This document shows positions 50,425-58,492 of a DNA stretch of 64,000 nucleotides, piece after piece. The position numbers were made by a program, and so were the translations under genes. The stretch is from NCBI RefSeq assembly GCF_900109045.1, contig NZ_FNYL01000005.1:186001-250000 (forward strand), given 5' to 3'. The notes below the pieces were generated by a model that was not told the DNA's origin, made no database searches, and worked only from the letters and a program-made list of their open reading frames with translations. Within the stretch, counting starts at the first letter, position 1, and each line of letters starts with the position of its first letter. The DNA is from Dyadobacter sp. SG02. GTDB lineage: Bacteria; Bacteroidota; Bacteroidia; Cytophagales; Spirosomataceae.

Positions 50425-51996
50425 TTATTTTTTAGTATACCGCAATCCCACGGAAAGCCCGATCTGGTACGGTTGTATTTTAAAAGGGTTATCGGGATTG
50501 CGTAGTTTCGATAGGCTGTATTCAAAATACGGCCCGACGGTCATCGCCACATTGTTACCCGCAAAAAGCTCTTTGCCAAAACCTGCATTCAACCAAACCA
50601 GGTTCCTTTTTGAAGTGAGATCGCGGCTGTATTCCGCACCGACATCCCCGTAATAGTCACGCAGGAAATGCGAGCGGCGTACCACATGCTTTTTCACAGC
50701 CATTCCGACCAATCGAACCGTGCTGTTCTCTTCCTGCGGGATGCCTTTCCGAACGACCTGGTAGTTCCCGGTGAGGTCCGGCCCCACGGTAAATTCACTG
50801 GTAGCGATCTCGTAACGGTACGACTGCTTGAACTGGCCATAGTTGAGCGACAGCTGGAAACCTTTACGTTCTACACCGGCCGAGAACTTGTATCCGACCG
50901 TTGCCGCCGAGATCTTGGCAGGTAATACGAAATTCTGGTAAACGACACCATTGCCCGGCCTCACGGTCAGGATCTGGAATGTGCGCAAAGGTGTAAGCCC
51001 CGCGATAAAGGTCCAATGCTCTTTGAAAAGATATTCGTAACGTTTTTGGGGTTCGCCGGGCGTGATGAGGCTGTCGGGCTGCCAGTTATAATGTGGAAGG
51101 GCCATTGGCCTGTGATCCAGCACCCCGATGTCTTGATCGGCCAACGTGGGCCCTTCCAGTTCCTTGATATTGTTTTCTGCGCTGTCGGGTACTGCACTCC
51201 CGAAGTCCATTTTCTCCAATTCCGAGTCCAGAAATGCCCTGTCGGCCGGAGACATCTGGTCATCACTGATCCAGAGCGAACCAAAAGAGGACGGGTTCGA
51301 CCGGATCATTTCGATCAACTTCACAACGTCCGCTCGCTTATACCTATACGGCTGCACAACCGCGCGGGTTGCGCGTACGGTACGCGCAGGCACGACTTCC
51401 GGGCTATCATGACGGGGAGCGGCTGCCGGAGAACGTTTCGGTGCTATCAAATCCGCATTGCCTGTATTTTCCGCATTACCCGTATTCCCGACATTACCGG
51501 CATTCACTGCATTACCGAGGTTTTCAGCATTAACCACATCGCCTTCCCGCGCCACGAATGGTCGGGCCGCGATCGGCCGGGCCACGACTGGTCGGGTCAC
51601 GACTGACTGGGCCACGACAGCCCGGGCCGCGATCGGCCGGGCCGCGACAGGCCGGGCCGCGATCGGCCGGGCCGCGGGCGGCTGACCTTCTTCCTGCACT
51701 TCGGAACCAGGCTTAGCCGCCATAGCCTCTGAAAAAGCTTGCGTAGCCTGGCGCACGTTGGTTACCATGTCTTTTTTCTGCTGCAACGAGTACGATACAA
51801 TGTACACGGCGGCCGTCAGCGTGATGAGCAGCAACAGCGCCGCAACGAGGCCCGTTTGCACCATGCTGGTCCCTCCGCCAAGCCCTTTGAAGATTTTTTC
51901 CCTCAGGTTCGGGTCGGGTAGCCTTTCAAAATTATCGAATCGTTCCCGGAGAGCTTTACGCAACTCCTCGTCGATTTGCTCGTCAGAAGATTTCAT
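50425..51996 (-). CDS. Dual-membrane-spanning anti-sigma-like protein with outer-membrane barrel
   Basis: A 523-residue protein. Residues 1-47 are a short cytoplasmic segment (DEELRKALRERFDNFERLPD and following) like anti-sigma N-termini. TM helix 48-70, then a coiled segment, a low-complexity stalk (108-150: AARPI/AARPV five-residue repeats; 156-181: three-residue repeats of N-A-x and G-N-x), a linker, and a C-terminal beta-barrel (about 325-523) ending in IGLSVGLRYTKK. Such a layout could reach from the inner to the outer membrane. It overlaps the sigma-factor gene by 14 bases, so it is its likely partner. It resembles the dual membrane-spanning anti-sigma factors reported in Bacteroides, from memory of that work. 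Confidence 0.75.
   Translation of the reverse strand: MKSSDEQIDEELRKALRERFDNFERLPDPNLREKIFKGLGGGTSMVQTGLVAALLLLITLTAAVYIVSYSLQQKKDMVTNVRQATQAFSEAMAAKPGSEVQEEGQPPAARPIAARPVAARPIAARAVVAQSVVTRPVVARPIAARPFVAREGDVVNAENLGNAVNAGNVGNTGNAENTGNADLIAPKRSPAAAPRHDSPEVVPARTVRATRAVVQPYRYKRADVVKLIEMIRSNPSSFGSLWISDDQMSPADRAFLDSELEKMDFGSAVPDSAENNIKELEGPTLADQDIGVLDHRPMALPHYNWQPDSLITPGEPQKRYEYLFKEHWTFIAGLTPLRTFQILTVRPGNGVVYQNFVLPAKISAATVGYKFSAGVERKGFQLSLNYGQFKQSYRYEIATSEFTVGPDLTGNYQVVRKGIPQEENSTVRLVGMAVKKHVVRRSHFLRDYYGDVGAEYSRDLTSKRNLVWLNAGFGKELFAGNNVAMTVGPYFEYSLSKLRNPDNPFKIQPYQIGLSVGLRYTKK
51454..51531 (-). repeat. Tripeptide-coding repeats in the stalk of the trans-envelope protein
   Basis: Approximately 9-base units encoding the N-A-G / G-N-x / N-A-E-N series (residues 156-181), inside the anti-sigma-like gene. 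They are in frame and do not interrupt it. Confidence 0.7.
51547..51675 (-). repeat. Pentapeptide-coding tandem repeat (15-bp units)
   Basis: About eight degenerate 15-base units coding ARPIA/ARPVA (residues 108-150). Unit CGGCCGGGCCGCGAT appears repeatedly. Length variation by whole units would alter the periplasmic stalk length without shifting frame. Confidence 0.8.
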
Positions 51997-52567
51997 ATTG
52001 CGTAATTCCTTTTTCCTGTAACTTCCTCATTAATAAATTCCTTCCTCTTAAAAATTGCGAACGGGAAGTGCTGTCGGAGATCGAAAGCATTTCGCCGATT
52101 TCGCTGTGGGTATAACCGTCTATCAAATGCAGGTTGATGATCATCCGGTATCCGTCCGGCAGTGTATTGATCACATTCAGCAGTACGTTCATGTCTATCT
52201 GCGTGATAATCTTTCCGTAATCCCCCGAATCGATTTCCCGCTGAAAATCTTCGAGGTTCGAGTGGAGCTGCTGTTCCTTGGTAGTCCGGTGATAATAATT
52301 GATCGCTGTCCTGATCACCACCGATTTCACCCACGCATCGATCACCTCCACATTCCGTAATTCATTGATATTCTTAAAAACCTTGATAAACCCGTCCTGA
52401 AAAATGTCCTCCGCTTCCGCTTTGGTTTTCGCATAGCGCAGGCAAAGCCCCAGCAACCTGGATTTGTACCGTTCGTAGAATGCCGTTTGTGCCCTGGGAT
52501 CGCCGGCCTGGCAGGCCCGAACCAGATCGGCAAGCGAACTGTATTTTTTATTGCGGAAAAAGGTCAT
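51983..52567 (-). CDS. ECF-type RNA polymerase sigma factor
   Basis: A 194-residue sigma-70 family factor of the ECF group. Region 2 (LCLRYAKTKAEAEDIFQDGF, FIKVFKN) and region 4 (LPDGYRMIINLHLIDGYTHS, EIGEMLSISDSTSRSQFLRG) are clear; regions 1 and 3 are absent, as normal. It overlaps the trans-envelope anti-sigma-like gene by 14 bases and follows two lipoprotein genes on the same strand. Likely it is held inactive by that protein until an outside signal, then directs transcription of its own operon and other envelope genes (inference). Confidence 0.94.
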   Translation of the reverse strand: MTFFRNKKYSSLADLVRACQAGDPRAQTAFYERYKSRLLGLCLRYAKTKAEAEDIFQDGFIKVFKNINELRNVEVIDAWVKSVVIRTAINYYHRTTKEQQLHSNLEDFQREIDSGDYGKIITQIDMNVLLNVINTLPDGYRMIINLHLIDGYTHSEIGEMLSISDSTSRSQFLRGRNLLMRKLQEKGITQYEIF

Positions 52568-52611
52568 TCAGAGGGGATATGAAGTGTATCGTTGAAATAA
52601 TTATTTCCCGT

Positions 52612-53553
52612 TCATCGCAATATCGTGGTATTGTAAGTCATGCTCACAAAATTTCCACCCTGATCGAAAACCAACTGGCAATTTTCATTCGTCCCCTGCA
52701 AAGTCATTCCATAGCCAGTCCCGATCGGGTCCGAAAACTTATATCCTTCCAATATTTTCATCGAAGCAAATGCCGGTGAACTCTTTACAAAGTTCTGTAT
52801 TTTTTCAGGGTATTCATCAATATTGTAATAAAATGCTTCGGCCCTGTAAATCGTATTGATCAGATTGCCCGACGCATCGAAAGTAAAATCGTAACTCGTA
52901 CTCGATGCGGTAAGGGCATTTACTTTATATTCTTTTTCATTTTTTTCATTAACCGAAATCCTGGCAGTAGCAAACCGCAGCTTTTCCCGTTCCAGAAAAC
53001 TGCCCGCACGAGCAGGTAAGGCACTCAAATCATCTTTTCCGATAATATAGGCAAACTTGAAATAAGGTTCCAACTGCACAGCATATTTAGAGAAGTCATT
53101 GACTGGAACATGCTCCACCCACGTCAGCAGATAATCGCGACTATTCCATATATACCTGGCAAAGAACACTTTGGGATTAACCACCCTGGGTTCCGACTCC
53201 TTAAAGGTATCAACCTCCCCGCCACTCACGCTCCTTACGGGCAGTGACTGTTTCAATGAATCGGGCAGCCCGCCATGCATGCGGTACACGCTCAATATTT
53301 TTTTGGTATTTAAAGCTGCGTAAAAAGGATTGCCGTTCAATTTATAATAAACTTCATAAAGCTTATCCTTTTCTATGGCTTGAAAAGTGGCATCGGTAGC
53401 ATCCGGATAGGCACTCGACATTACCTTGATAATGGATTCCGGTAATGTTTCCTGCGGGGCCGCCTGTTGATCTTTATAATTGCTGCATCCATTCAGAAAA
53501 AGGACCAAAACAATTAAAAGCAGCAATTTGTCAGTAAACGTTTTTTCATTCAT
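52612..53553 (-). CDS. Lipoprotein of unknown function, PepSY-like
   Basis: A 313-residue lipoprotein (signal MNEKTFTDKLLLLIVLVLFL, lipobox FLNGCS). Two segments look like PepSY/BLIP-like small alpha/beta units (SIIKVMSSAYPDATDATFQA with VYYKLNGNPFYAAL; KIQNFVKSSPAFASMKILEG with LVFDQGGNFVSM). Function unknown. It lies 44 bases upstream of the sigma gene and 39 bases downstream of another lipoprotein gene, all on the minus strand, so the four may form one operon and these lipoproteins could feed signals to the sigma system. Confidence 0.8.
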   Translation of the reverse strand: MNEKTFTDKLLLLIVLVLFLNGCSNYKDQQAAPQETLPESIIKVMSSAYPDATDATFQAIEKDKLYEVYYKLNGNPFYAALNTKKILSVYRMHGGLPDSLKQSLPVRSVSGGEVDTFKESEPRVVNPKVFFARYIWNSRDYLLTWVEHVPVNDFSKYAVQLEPYFKFAYIIGKDDLSALPARAGSFLEREKLRFATARISVNEKNEKEYKVNALTASSTSYDFTFDASGNLINTIYRAEAFYYNIDEYPEKIQNFVKSSPAFASMKILEGYKFSDPIGTGYGMTLQGTNENCQLVFDQGGNFVSMTYNTTILR

Positions 53554-53592
53554 AGCATCAAATCATTGATCGCCGGGGTGCCAGTTATGTAT

Positions 53593-54330
53593 TTAATATA
53601 AGGATACTCCAAGTTTGTGGTCCGCATCCCGGTATTCGACATCGGTGATCCAGGCTGCCCGCATGATAAAAGCGTAAGTTATTTTGCCATCCGCCGTTTT
53701 TTCCTCTGCCACAATCCTGATCCGCTCTGCACTCGCGGCCCTGCGCGCTTCCTCGACGCCCCTGTACAACGGAGCAGGTTCGCTGGCCACGTAGCCGGTG
53801 TCCGGCCGCCAGTCGGTGCCCGACAGCGCCGCCGCAAGCGACTGGATACTTTCCGGCAAAGGGAGTTTCATCATTTTGCGGTCGTTGTCCCACATCCATT
53901 CGCCACTTTCCTTCGTGGATTTCAGCATGACGGTGCATTTAAACTCACCAAAAGGGACATTGCCATACGCGCCGGTCATTTGCGATTCGGTGACGGTACC
54001 TTTGCCAAAATACCCCCGCCCGAATTGCACCGCTACGAACGGTATCACGTCGTTCAGAAAATGGCTGTTCAGCAACGTGGGTTTTTCCCTGACGTTCACC
54101 GTGGCTATCTGATCTTCGTCCTGACGGGTTATTTCCTCGATGCGCCAATACCTCTCCTGTACGATCATTCTGCCCAGAAACTCGGCCTTGGTAAGGCCCT
54201 GACCAGACACCGGCTTCATTTCGTTATCCGTACCACAGGATAACAATGCAAGCGTAACAAACAGAAGACTGTTCATCAAGCACATCCCGAATTGCCGTTC
54301 GCGACCGGCTTTTCCATGCTTCATTACCAT
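53593..54330 (-). CDS. Putative lipoprotein of unknown function
   Basis: Up to 245 residues; candidate starts are 54330, 54324, 54285 and 54276. A lipoprotein signal (MNSLLFVTLALLSCG) suggests the start is at 54285 or 54276, or that the n-region is long. The mature part has DVIPFVAVQFGRGYFGKGTV and FKCTVMLKSTKESGEWMWDN, which I do not recognise. It is the first gene of the probable lipoprotein-lipoprotein-sigma-anti-sigma operon. Confidence 0.75.
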   Translation of the reverse strand: MVMKHGKAGRERQFGMCLMNSLLFVTLALLSCGTDNEMKPVSGQGLTKAEFLGRMIVQERYWRIEEITRQDEDQIATVNVREKPTLLNSHFLNDVIPFVAVQFGRGYFGKGTVTESQMTGAYGNVPFGEFKCTVMLKSTKESGEWMWDNDRKMMKLPLPESIQSLAAALSGTDWRPDTGYVASEPAPLYRGVEEARRAASAERIRIVAEEKTADGKITYAFIMRAAWITDVEYRDADHKLGVSLY

Positions 54331-54431
54331 CTGAGATTCAATTTATTTGCCCTGTCGACGGGGCTCTTTTTAGAAATCAAGCAGGAAGACACGCAGGCTA
54401 ACAAAACCGCTGCACCGGGCGAAAAAAAATT

Positions 54432-55220
54432 CTAACCCATGCCGGGCAGTTTGAGGCCGGAGCCTTTCAGGGCCTCCATCAGTTTCTCCTGTATCTCCAT
54501 TTTAGTATCTACGAAACCGTGCGCATCGAGCCACACATTCACCATTACTTTGTAGCCATCCGGCTCGATAGATGATATTCCGATGCGCCTTGCGGGGACT
54601 TTAAGGGCACTTTGGGCATGATCGAGGACACTGTTGACGATGTTTTTAACCTCCGTGAAATCGATGGCGTTACTGAATTTCATCTCCACATCGAGCCGCC
54701 TGTTGCCCGAACCACTGATGTTGATGATGACCTCGTTCGATAGCTTGCTGTTGGGGATCACCACCATGCGGTTGTCGTAAGTTTTGACTACCGTATAAAA
54801 GATCTTGATCGCCTCCACGGTACCCTCCTGCCCTTGCGCCACGATGTTATCGCCGACGTGAAAAGGTTTGAGGATCAGGATAAGTACCCCACTTGCGAAG
54901 TTCTGCAAAGTCCCCGACAATGCCAAACCCGCCGCAACGCCGATGGCACCGATTAACGCCGCAAAAACGGTCATTTGGATGCCTACGATCTGCATTACCG
55001 ACACGATAAGCAGTACCCGCAGCGTGGTCACGGCCAGGCTGAGGAGGAAGGGCGTGAGCGACGGGTCGATGTCGCGCTTGTACATGTGTGCATTGAGCCA
55101 GCGCGAGAGCAGGCGGATGAGCCAGAAGCCCGCTATCAATATGCCTATACCTAACAGAACGGAAGGCCCGGTTTCCAATATCCATGTGTAAGCCTTGTTA
55201 TAAAATTGCTGAATTTTCAT
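54432..55220 (-). CDS. MscS family mechanosensitive ion channel
   Basis: A 262-residue small-conductance channel. Three helices (about 16-37, 60-82, 87-108); the pore-helix motif is AALIGAIGVAAGLALSGTLQ, followed by the beta domain (FHVGDNIVAQGQEGTVEAIK, VVIPNSKLSNEVIIN). It is of normal MscS length. It releases solutes under hypo-osmotic shock. No operon partner is evident; the 101-base gap to the lipoprotein gene is non-coding. Confidence 0.95.
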   Translation of the reverse strand: MKIQQFYNKAYTWILETGPSVLLGIGILIAGFWLIRLLSRWLNAHMYKRDIDPSLTPFLLSLAVTTLRVLLIVSVMQIVGIQMTVFAALIGAIGVAAGLALSGTLQNFASGVLILILKPFHVGDNIVAQGQEGTVEAIKIFYTVVKTYDNRMVVIPNSKLSNEVIINISGSGNRRLDVEMKFSNAIDFTEVKNIVNSVLDHAQSALKVPARRIGISSIEPDGYKVMVNVWLDAHGFVDTKMEIQEKLMEALKGSGLKLPGMG

Positions 55221-55334
55221 GATTTAAATGCATTGCTGAAATACCCGCCTCGCGAAAAAAATCTGTTCCAAAGCCCGCTGGCATATTTTTTGATCCTCTT
55301 TTTCCCATTTAGTTAAGGAAAAAACCCAACAGAC

Positions 55335-55979
55335 ATGGAAATCCATCATCAACAACAAGCAAAAATCATCGGCGAGGAGCTGGCCACCCATCGCAGCCGC
55401 AACCGCGCCAGATACATCGTGTATGCAGTACTTGCCGCCATCGCCGTGGGTATAAGCTTCTACTTCTATTCACCCAAGCCGGTGAACAAGGCTGCCAACC
55501 AGAATATGTCGCTTTTCCTGCAAAACACGATCAGCGACATCGATCTGAAACTTAAAAACGGTGACAACAACACCGACCTCGCGACACGGCTTTCGTGGCA
55601 CAAGTCGAACACGGCATTATACAACGAGGCAAAGGATAATTCCGACAAAAAGATCGTGCAGCAACGCGAGGTCTTGAAAAAGAAAATGGTGCAAGTACAG
55701 CAGCGCGACTTCCCCGAATTGCGCACCGCTTATGTGGAATCCAAGAAGGAAGCGCTCGACGAGCAGCACGTAGCAATCGGCCTTACCGGCGACCATCAGG
55801 ATGTGCTGACATTCGAAGGCCAGATGTTCCAGCCGGAACAGGTCCGGAAAGATTTCATGAAGAATATTTACGGGATCGCAAGCGACCTGCGGTTTAAGAA
55901 AATAGTATACAAATGGTCCGACAACCCCGACGGGCATCACAATTACGAGATTAAATCGAAGGGGGACTCGGAGATTTGA
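55335..55979 (+). CDS. Unknown membrane-anchored protein
   Basis: A 214-residue protein with a Gln/His-rich start (MEIHHQQQAK), one TM helix (about 27-45) and a soluble outside part of about 165 residues. The middle is helical and charged (DKKIVQQREVLKKKMVQVQQ). I do not recognise the family. Its 3' end overlaps the convergent AI-2E-like gene by 29 bases. Confidence 0.75.
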   Translation: MEIHHQQQAKIIGEELATHRSRNRARYIVYAVLAAIAVGISFYFYSPKPVNKAANQNMSLFLQNTISDIDLKLKNGDNNTDLATRLSWHKSNTALYNEAKDNSDKKIVQQREVLKKKMVQVQQRDFPELRTAYVESKKEALDEQHVAIGLTGDHQDVLTFEGQMFQPEQVRKDFMKNIYGIASDLRFKKIVYKWSDNPDGHHNYEIKSKGDSEI

Positions 55980-56988
55980 CCGCTCCGCCAAACTCATTCC
56001 GGTAGATCCTCACCAGCAGCAGCAGGAGGCTGATCAGCAGCGGGCCGAAGATAAAACCCCAGAAACCGAACAGTCTCAGGCCTGCGATCAGGCCGAGAAT
56101 GGTGATGACCGGATGCACATTGCCGACTTTCTGTAAAAATGAAATGCGCGCCACGTAGTCGATGTTTCCGATGATCGTTACGCTGTACGCGGCCAGACCG
56201 ATCGCTTTCCCACTTTCACCTTTTGAAAACAGGAAGATCACCAGCGGGAGCCAGATCATCGCCGTACCGATCACCGGGAAGAATGCACACAAACCGGTGA
56301 TCAGGCCGAGCAACACGAAATCGTCGATCCCGACGATCCAGTAACCCAGCAATGCCACCAGCCCCTGGATGAGCGAAATGAGCGGTATGCCCAGCGCATT
56401 CGCGCGGACCATGCCGCAGGTTTCATCGGCCAGGGATTGGATGTTCTTATGTTTCAGGGGAATGTAGTGTTCCAGCGTTTTTTCCATCAACCGGCCGTTT
56501 TTGAACATAAAAAAGGCCAGGAAAAGGATCATCAGCAGGTTACCGAGCATGGTCGCAGAGCTGTTGAGAATTCCGGGGATGAAACTCGTGGCCTTTTTGC
56601 GGATATCGGTCGTAGCTTCTTTGGTAAGGAGGTCCTGGCCGGTCCATTCGCGGAGCTGGGCGGAAATCGCATCGATCACCTGATTGACTTGCTCAGGATT
56701 TTCTACAATCGCTTCTACCTTTTGAAAGATCATTTGCAATGCGAAATAAACCGGCGCTACAATGCAGGCCATGAACAGCACCATGAAAAGAATAGCGGTG
56801 AGGCCTTTTTTCCACTTGCGCTGTTCGGTGAGGTGGAAGTAATACCTCCGGCATAATATGTAAAGTGTGAGCGCCCCGAGAAAGCCGGGGAAGAAAATGT
56901 AAAGTTGCTTGAAAACGATGAGTGCCAATGCCGTGACAATCAGCAGAAAGGCTACCTGGCGAATGCGGTTGTTGAAGTCCGGGACCAT
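55951..56988 (-). CDS. AI-2E family transporter
   Basis: A 345-residue protein with 7-8 membrane helices; ATG at 56988 (MVPDFNNRIRQVAFLLIVTA). The longer frame to 57075 runs into the hairpin of the next gene and is rejected. Typical parts: NPEQVNQVIDAISAQLREW, IPLISLIQGLVALLGYWIVG, FFPVIGTAMIWLPLVIFLF. Members of this family are varied exporters; only a few move autoinducer-2, so the substrate is unknown. Confidence 0.92.
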   Translation of the reverse strand: MVPDFNNRIRQVAFLLIVTALALIVFKQLYIFFPGFLGALTLYILCRRYYFHLTEQRKWKKGLTAILFMVLFMACIVAPVYFALQMIFQKVEAIVENPEQVNQVIDAISAQLREWTGQDLLTKEATTDIRKKATSFIPGILNSSATMLGNLLMILFLAFFMFKNGRLMEKTLEHYIPLKHKNIQSLADETCGMVRANALGIPLISLIQGLVALLGYWIVGIDDFVLLGLITGLCAFFPVIGTAMIWLPLVIFLFSKGESGKAIGLAAYSVTIIGNIDYVARISFLQKVGNVHPVITILGLIAGLRLFGFWGFIFGPLLISLLLLLVRIYRNEFGGAVKSPSPPSI

Positions 56989-57052
56989 GCAATATTGATA
57001 TTTGATCAATATACGTAATGCAATTATCGTACCACTCGCCAAAAGGCAAAAG

Positions 57053-57086
57053 AAAAGCGCAGGACATCCAGACATCCTGCGCTTTT
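57053..57086 (-). terminator. Terminator after the YegP-like gene
   Basis: Perfect 12-bp stem AAAAGCGCAGGA (57053-57064) / TCCTGCGCTTTT (57075-57086), 10-base loop, T-rich on the minus strand. It lies just after the YegP stop at 57105. Confidence 0.88.
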
Positions 57087-57104
57087 CCGTATATTCTGGA
57101 CGGC

Positions 57105-57440
57105 TTATGCCGCCGATTGATCATCTACCTCTGCCTCCGGCGCATTTTTCTTCACGGATTCAATCCCGTTGTCCCGGCTTGCTACGCTTTCGTACATTTC
57201 GCTGCTTCCGATCGATTGCCCGTTGGTAGCTTTCAAAAGGAAATAGAATTTGTCATTTTTCGAAGTAAGGCGTTCGAAACGGGCATCGTCCTGCGAATTC
57301 TTTTTTACCGACTCGATACCGTTTTCACAAGCTGCTTTGGTCGTATAACCTTCGCTTGCGAGGATTACCTGGCCGTTTCCGGCTTTCAGGTTAAATTGAA
57401 ATTCTCCGTTGGCCCTTTTTGTAATTACGAATTTTCCCAT
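57105..57440 (-). CDS. YegP family protein (two DUF1508 repeats)
   Basis: A 111-residue cytoplasmic protein made of two DUF1508 units (KFVITKRANGEFQFNLKAGN, GQVILASEGYTTKAACENGI; and FYFLLKATNGQSIGSSEMYE, SVASRDNGIESVKKNAP). YegP-type proteins have unknown function, possibly linked to stress. It stands alone with a strong terminator. Confidence 0.93.
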   Translation of the reverse strand: MGKFVITKRANGEFQFNLKAGNGQVILASEGYTTKAACENGIESVKKNSQDDARFERLTSKNDKFYFLLKATNGQSIGSSEMYESVASRDNGIESVKKNAPEAEVDDQSAA

Positions 57441-57517
57441 GTTTGAAAAGATTGGATTAGGCTTTCAAAGTACGACTATCTTTTCTTAATGCAAACCTAT
57501 ACGTTATCGAAATTGCG

Positions 57518-58252
57518 CTATACGTCTCGCAGGCCCGCACGGATCGTCCGGGCGACCCGCTCGCGGTAAGGCGCGCTCACGGGCAGGATATGCGTCCCGA
57601 TCTCGATCGTTTGCCCGGAAAATGCCGTCACCCGGTCGATCGCGACGATCAGCGACCGGTGAATCCTCATAAAGCCCTTCCCGGCGAAATGCGTTTCGAT
57701 CGACGACATGCCCTGGTAGATCGTGATCTCCTTTTCTGCGGTCCTGATCTTCGCAAAATTCCGCACGCCTTCGATATAAATCACCTCCTGAAGAAATACT
57801 TTCACCACCGACTTGCCCGAGAAAAGAAAAATGAACGGACCGCGGTCTGCCGCTTTCCGCTTGCCTCTTGTCCGGGAGCTCCGTTTCACTGCCGGTATGG
57901 CCGCAAAGCACCTTTCGATATGTTCGAGAAAATCTTCGAACGCTACGGGCTTCACCAGGCAGCCAAGGATATAGTCGTCATCGCCCGGCACCCATTTCCT
58001 TTTCTTGTTGGACAGTAAAATGACCCTCGGCCGGCAAGGCAACATCCGCAGGAAAGCCTCTCCCGTCACTTTTGGAAGCAGGATGTCCAGGAAAAGGAGG
58101 TCGATCTTGTTCCGCTGCAAGTACATCAGCCCGTCGATGGCGTGATAGAAAGTCCCTACATGTTCCAGCTTGTCCAGCTCGCCAATGTAGGATTCGAGCA
58201 CGCTCGCGGTGTGCGGCTCGTCGTCGATAATCAAGCATTTGATTCTACTCAT
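57518..58252 (-). CDS. Orphan LytTR-type response regulator
   Basis: A 244-residue regulator with receiver (CLIIDDEPHTASVLESYIGE; phospho-acceptor in LLFLDILLPKVTG; K in CLVKPVAFED) and a LytTR domain (SVVKVFLQEVIYIEGVRNFA, GFMRIHRSLIVAIDRVTAFS). A basic linker (KRSSRTRGKRKAA) joins them. No kinase is adjacent. The 240-base gap to the LamG gene holds no gene I can see. Confidence 0.92.
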   Translation of the reverse strand: MSRIKCLIIDDEPHTASVLESYIGELDKLEHVGTFYHAIDGLMYLQRNKIDLLFLDILLPKVTGEAFLRMLPCRPRVILLSNKKRKWVPGDDDYILGCLVKPVAFEDFLEHIERCFAAIPAVKRSSRTRGKRKAADRGPFIFLFSGKSVVKVFLQEVIYIEGVRNFAKIRTAEKEITIYQGMSSIETHFAGKGFMRIHRSLIVAIDRVTAFSGQTIEIGTHILPVSAPYRERVARTIRAGLRDV

Positions 58253-58492
58253 AGAAGTAATCCGGTGAATGATATATTTCGAGAGACCGGTTAAGTAATG
58301 AGAAGAACGATTTGAGTAGGATAGCGCTCAATTTCCAAATAATTCGGGAAAACTCCAACGGCTTCGAGGCCGTACCATATGGGTTAAAAAGGAAAGAATA
58401 TTCCGGTATTTGTCCTGATTATACCGGCTGATAATTTATCTTGCGCCTTTGGCCTTATTTCCGCCACAGTTATCTAGTTCTGCATTATCAGT

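Noticed and set aside
51454..51675. Repeat block that might be taken for a CRISPR array
   Set aside because: Units are 9 and 15 bases, in frame, degenerate, and have no unique spacers.
51458..51685. Plus-strand frame with regular AAIGRA-type repeats
   Set aside because: It is the reverse strand of the 15-bp repeat inside the anti-sigma-like gene and only mirrors that periodicity.
56989..57075. N-terminal extension of the AI-2E-like gene
   Set aside because: It runs through the terminator hairpin of the YegP gene; the ATG at 56988 fits the family start.
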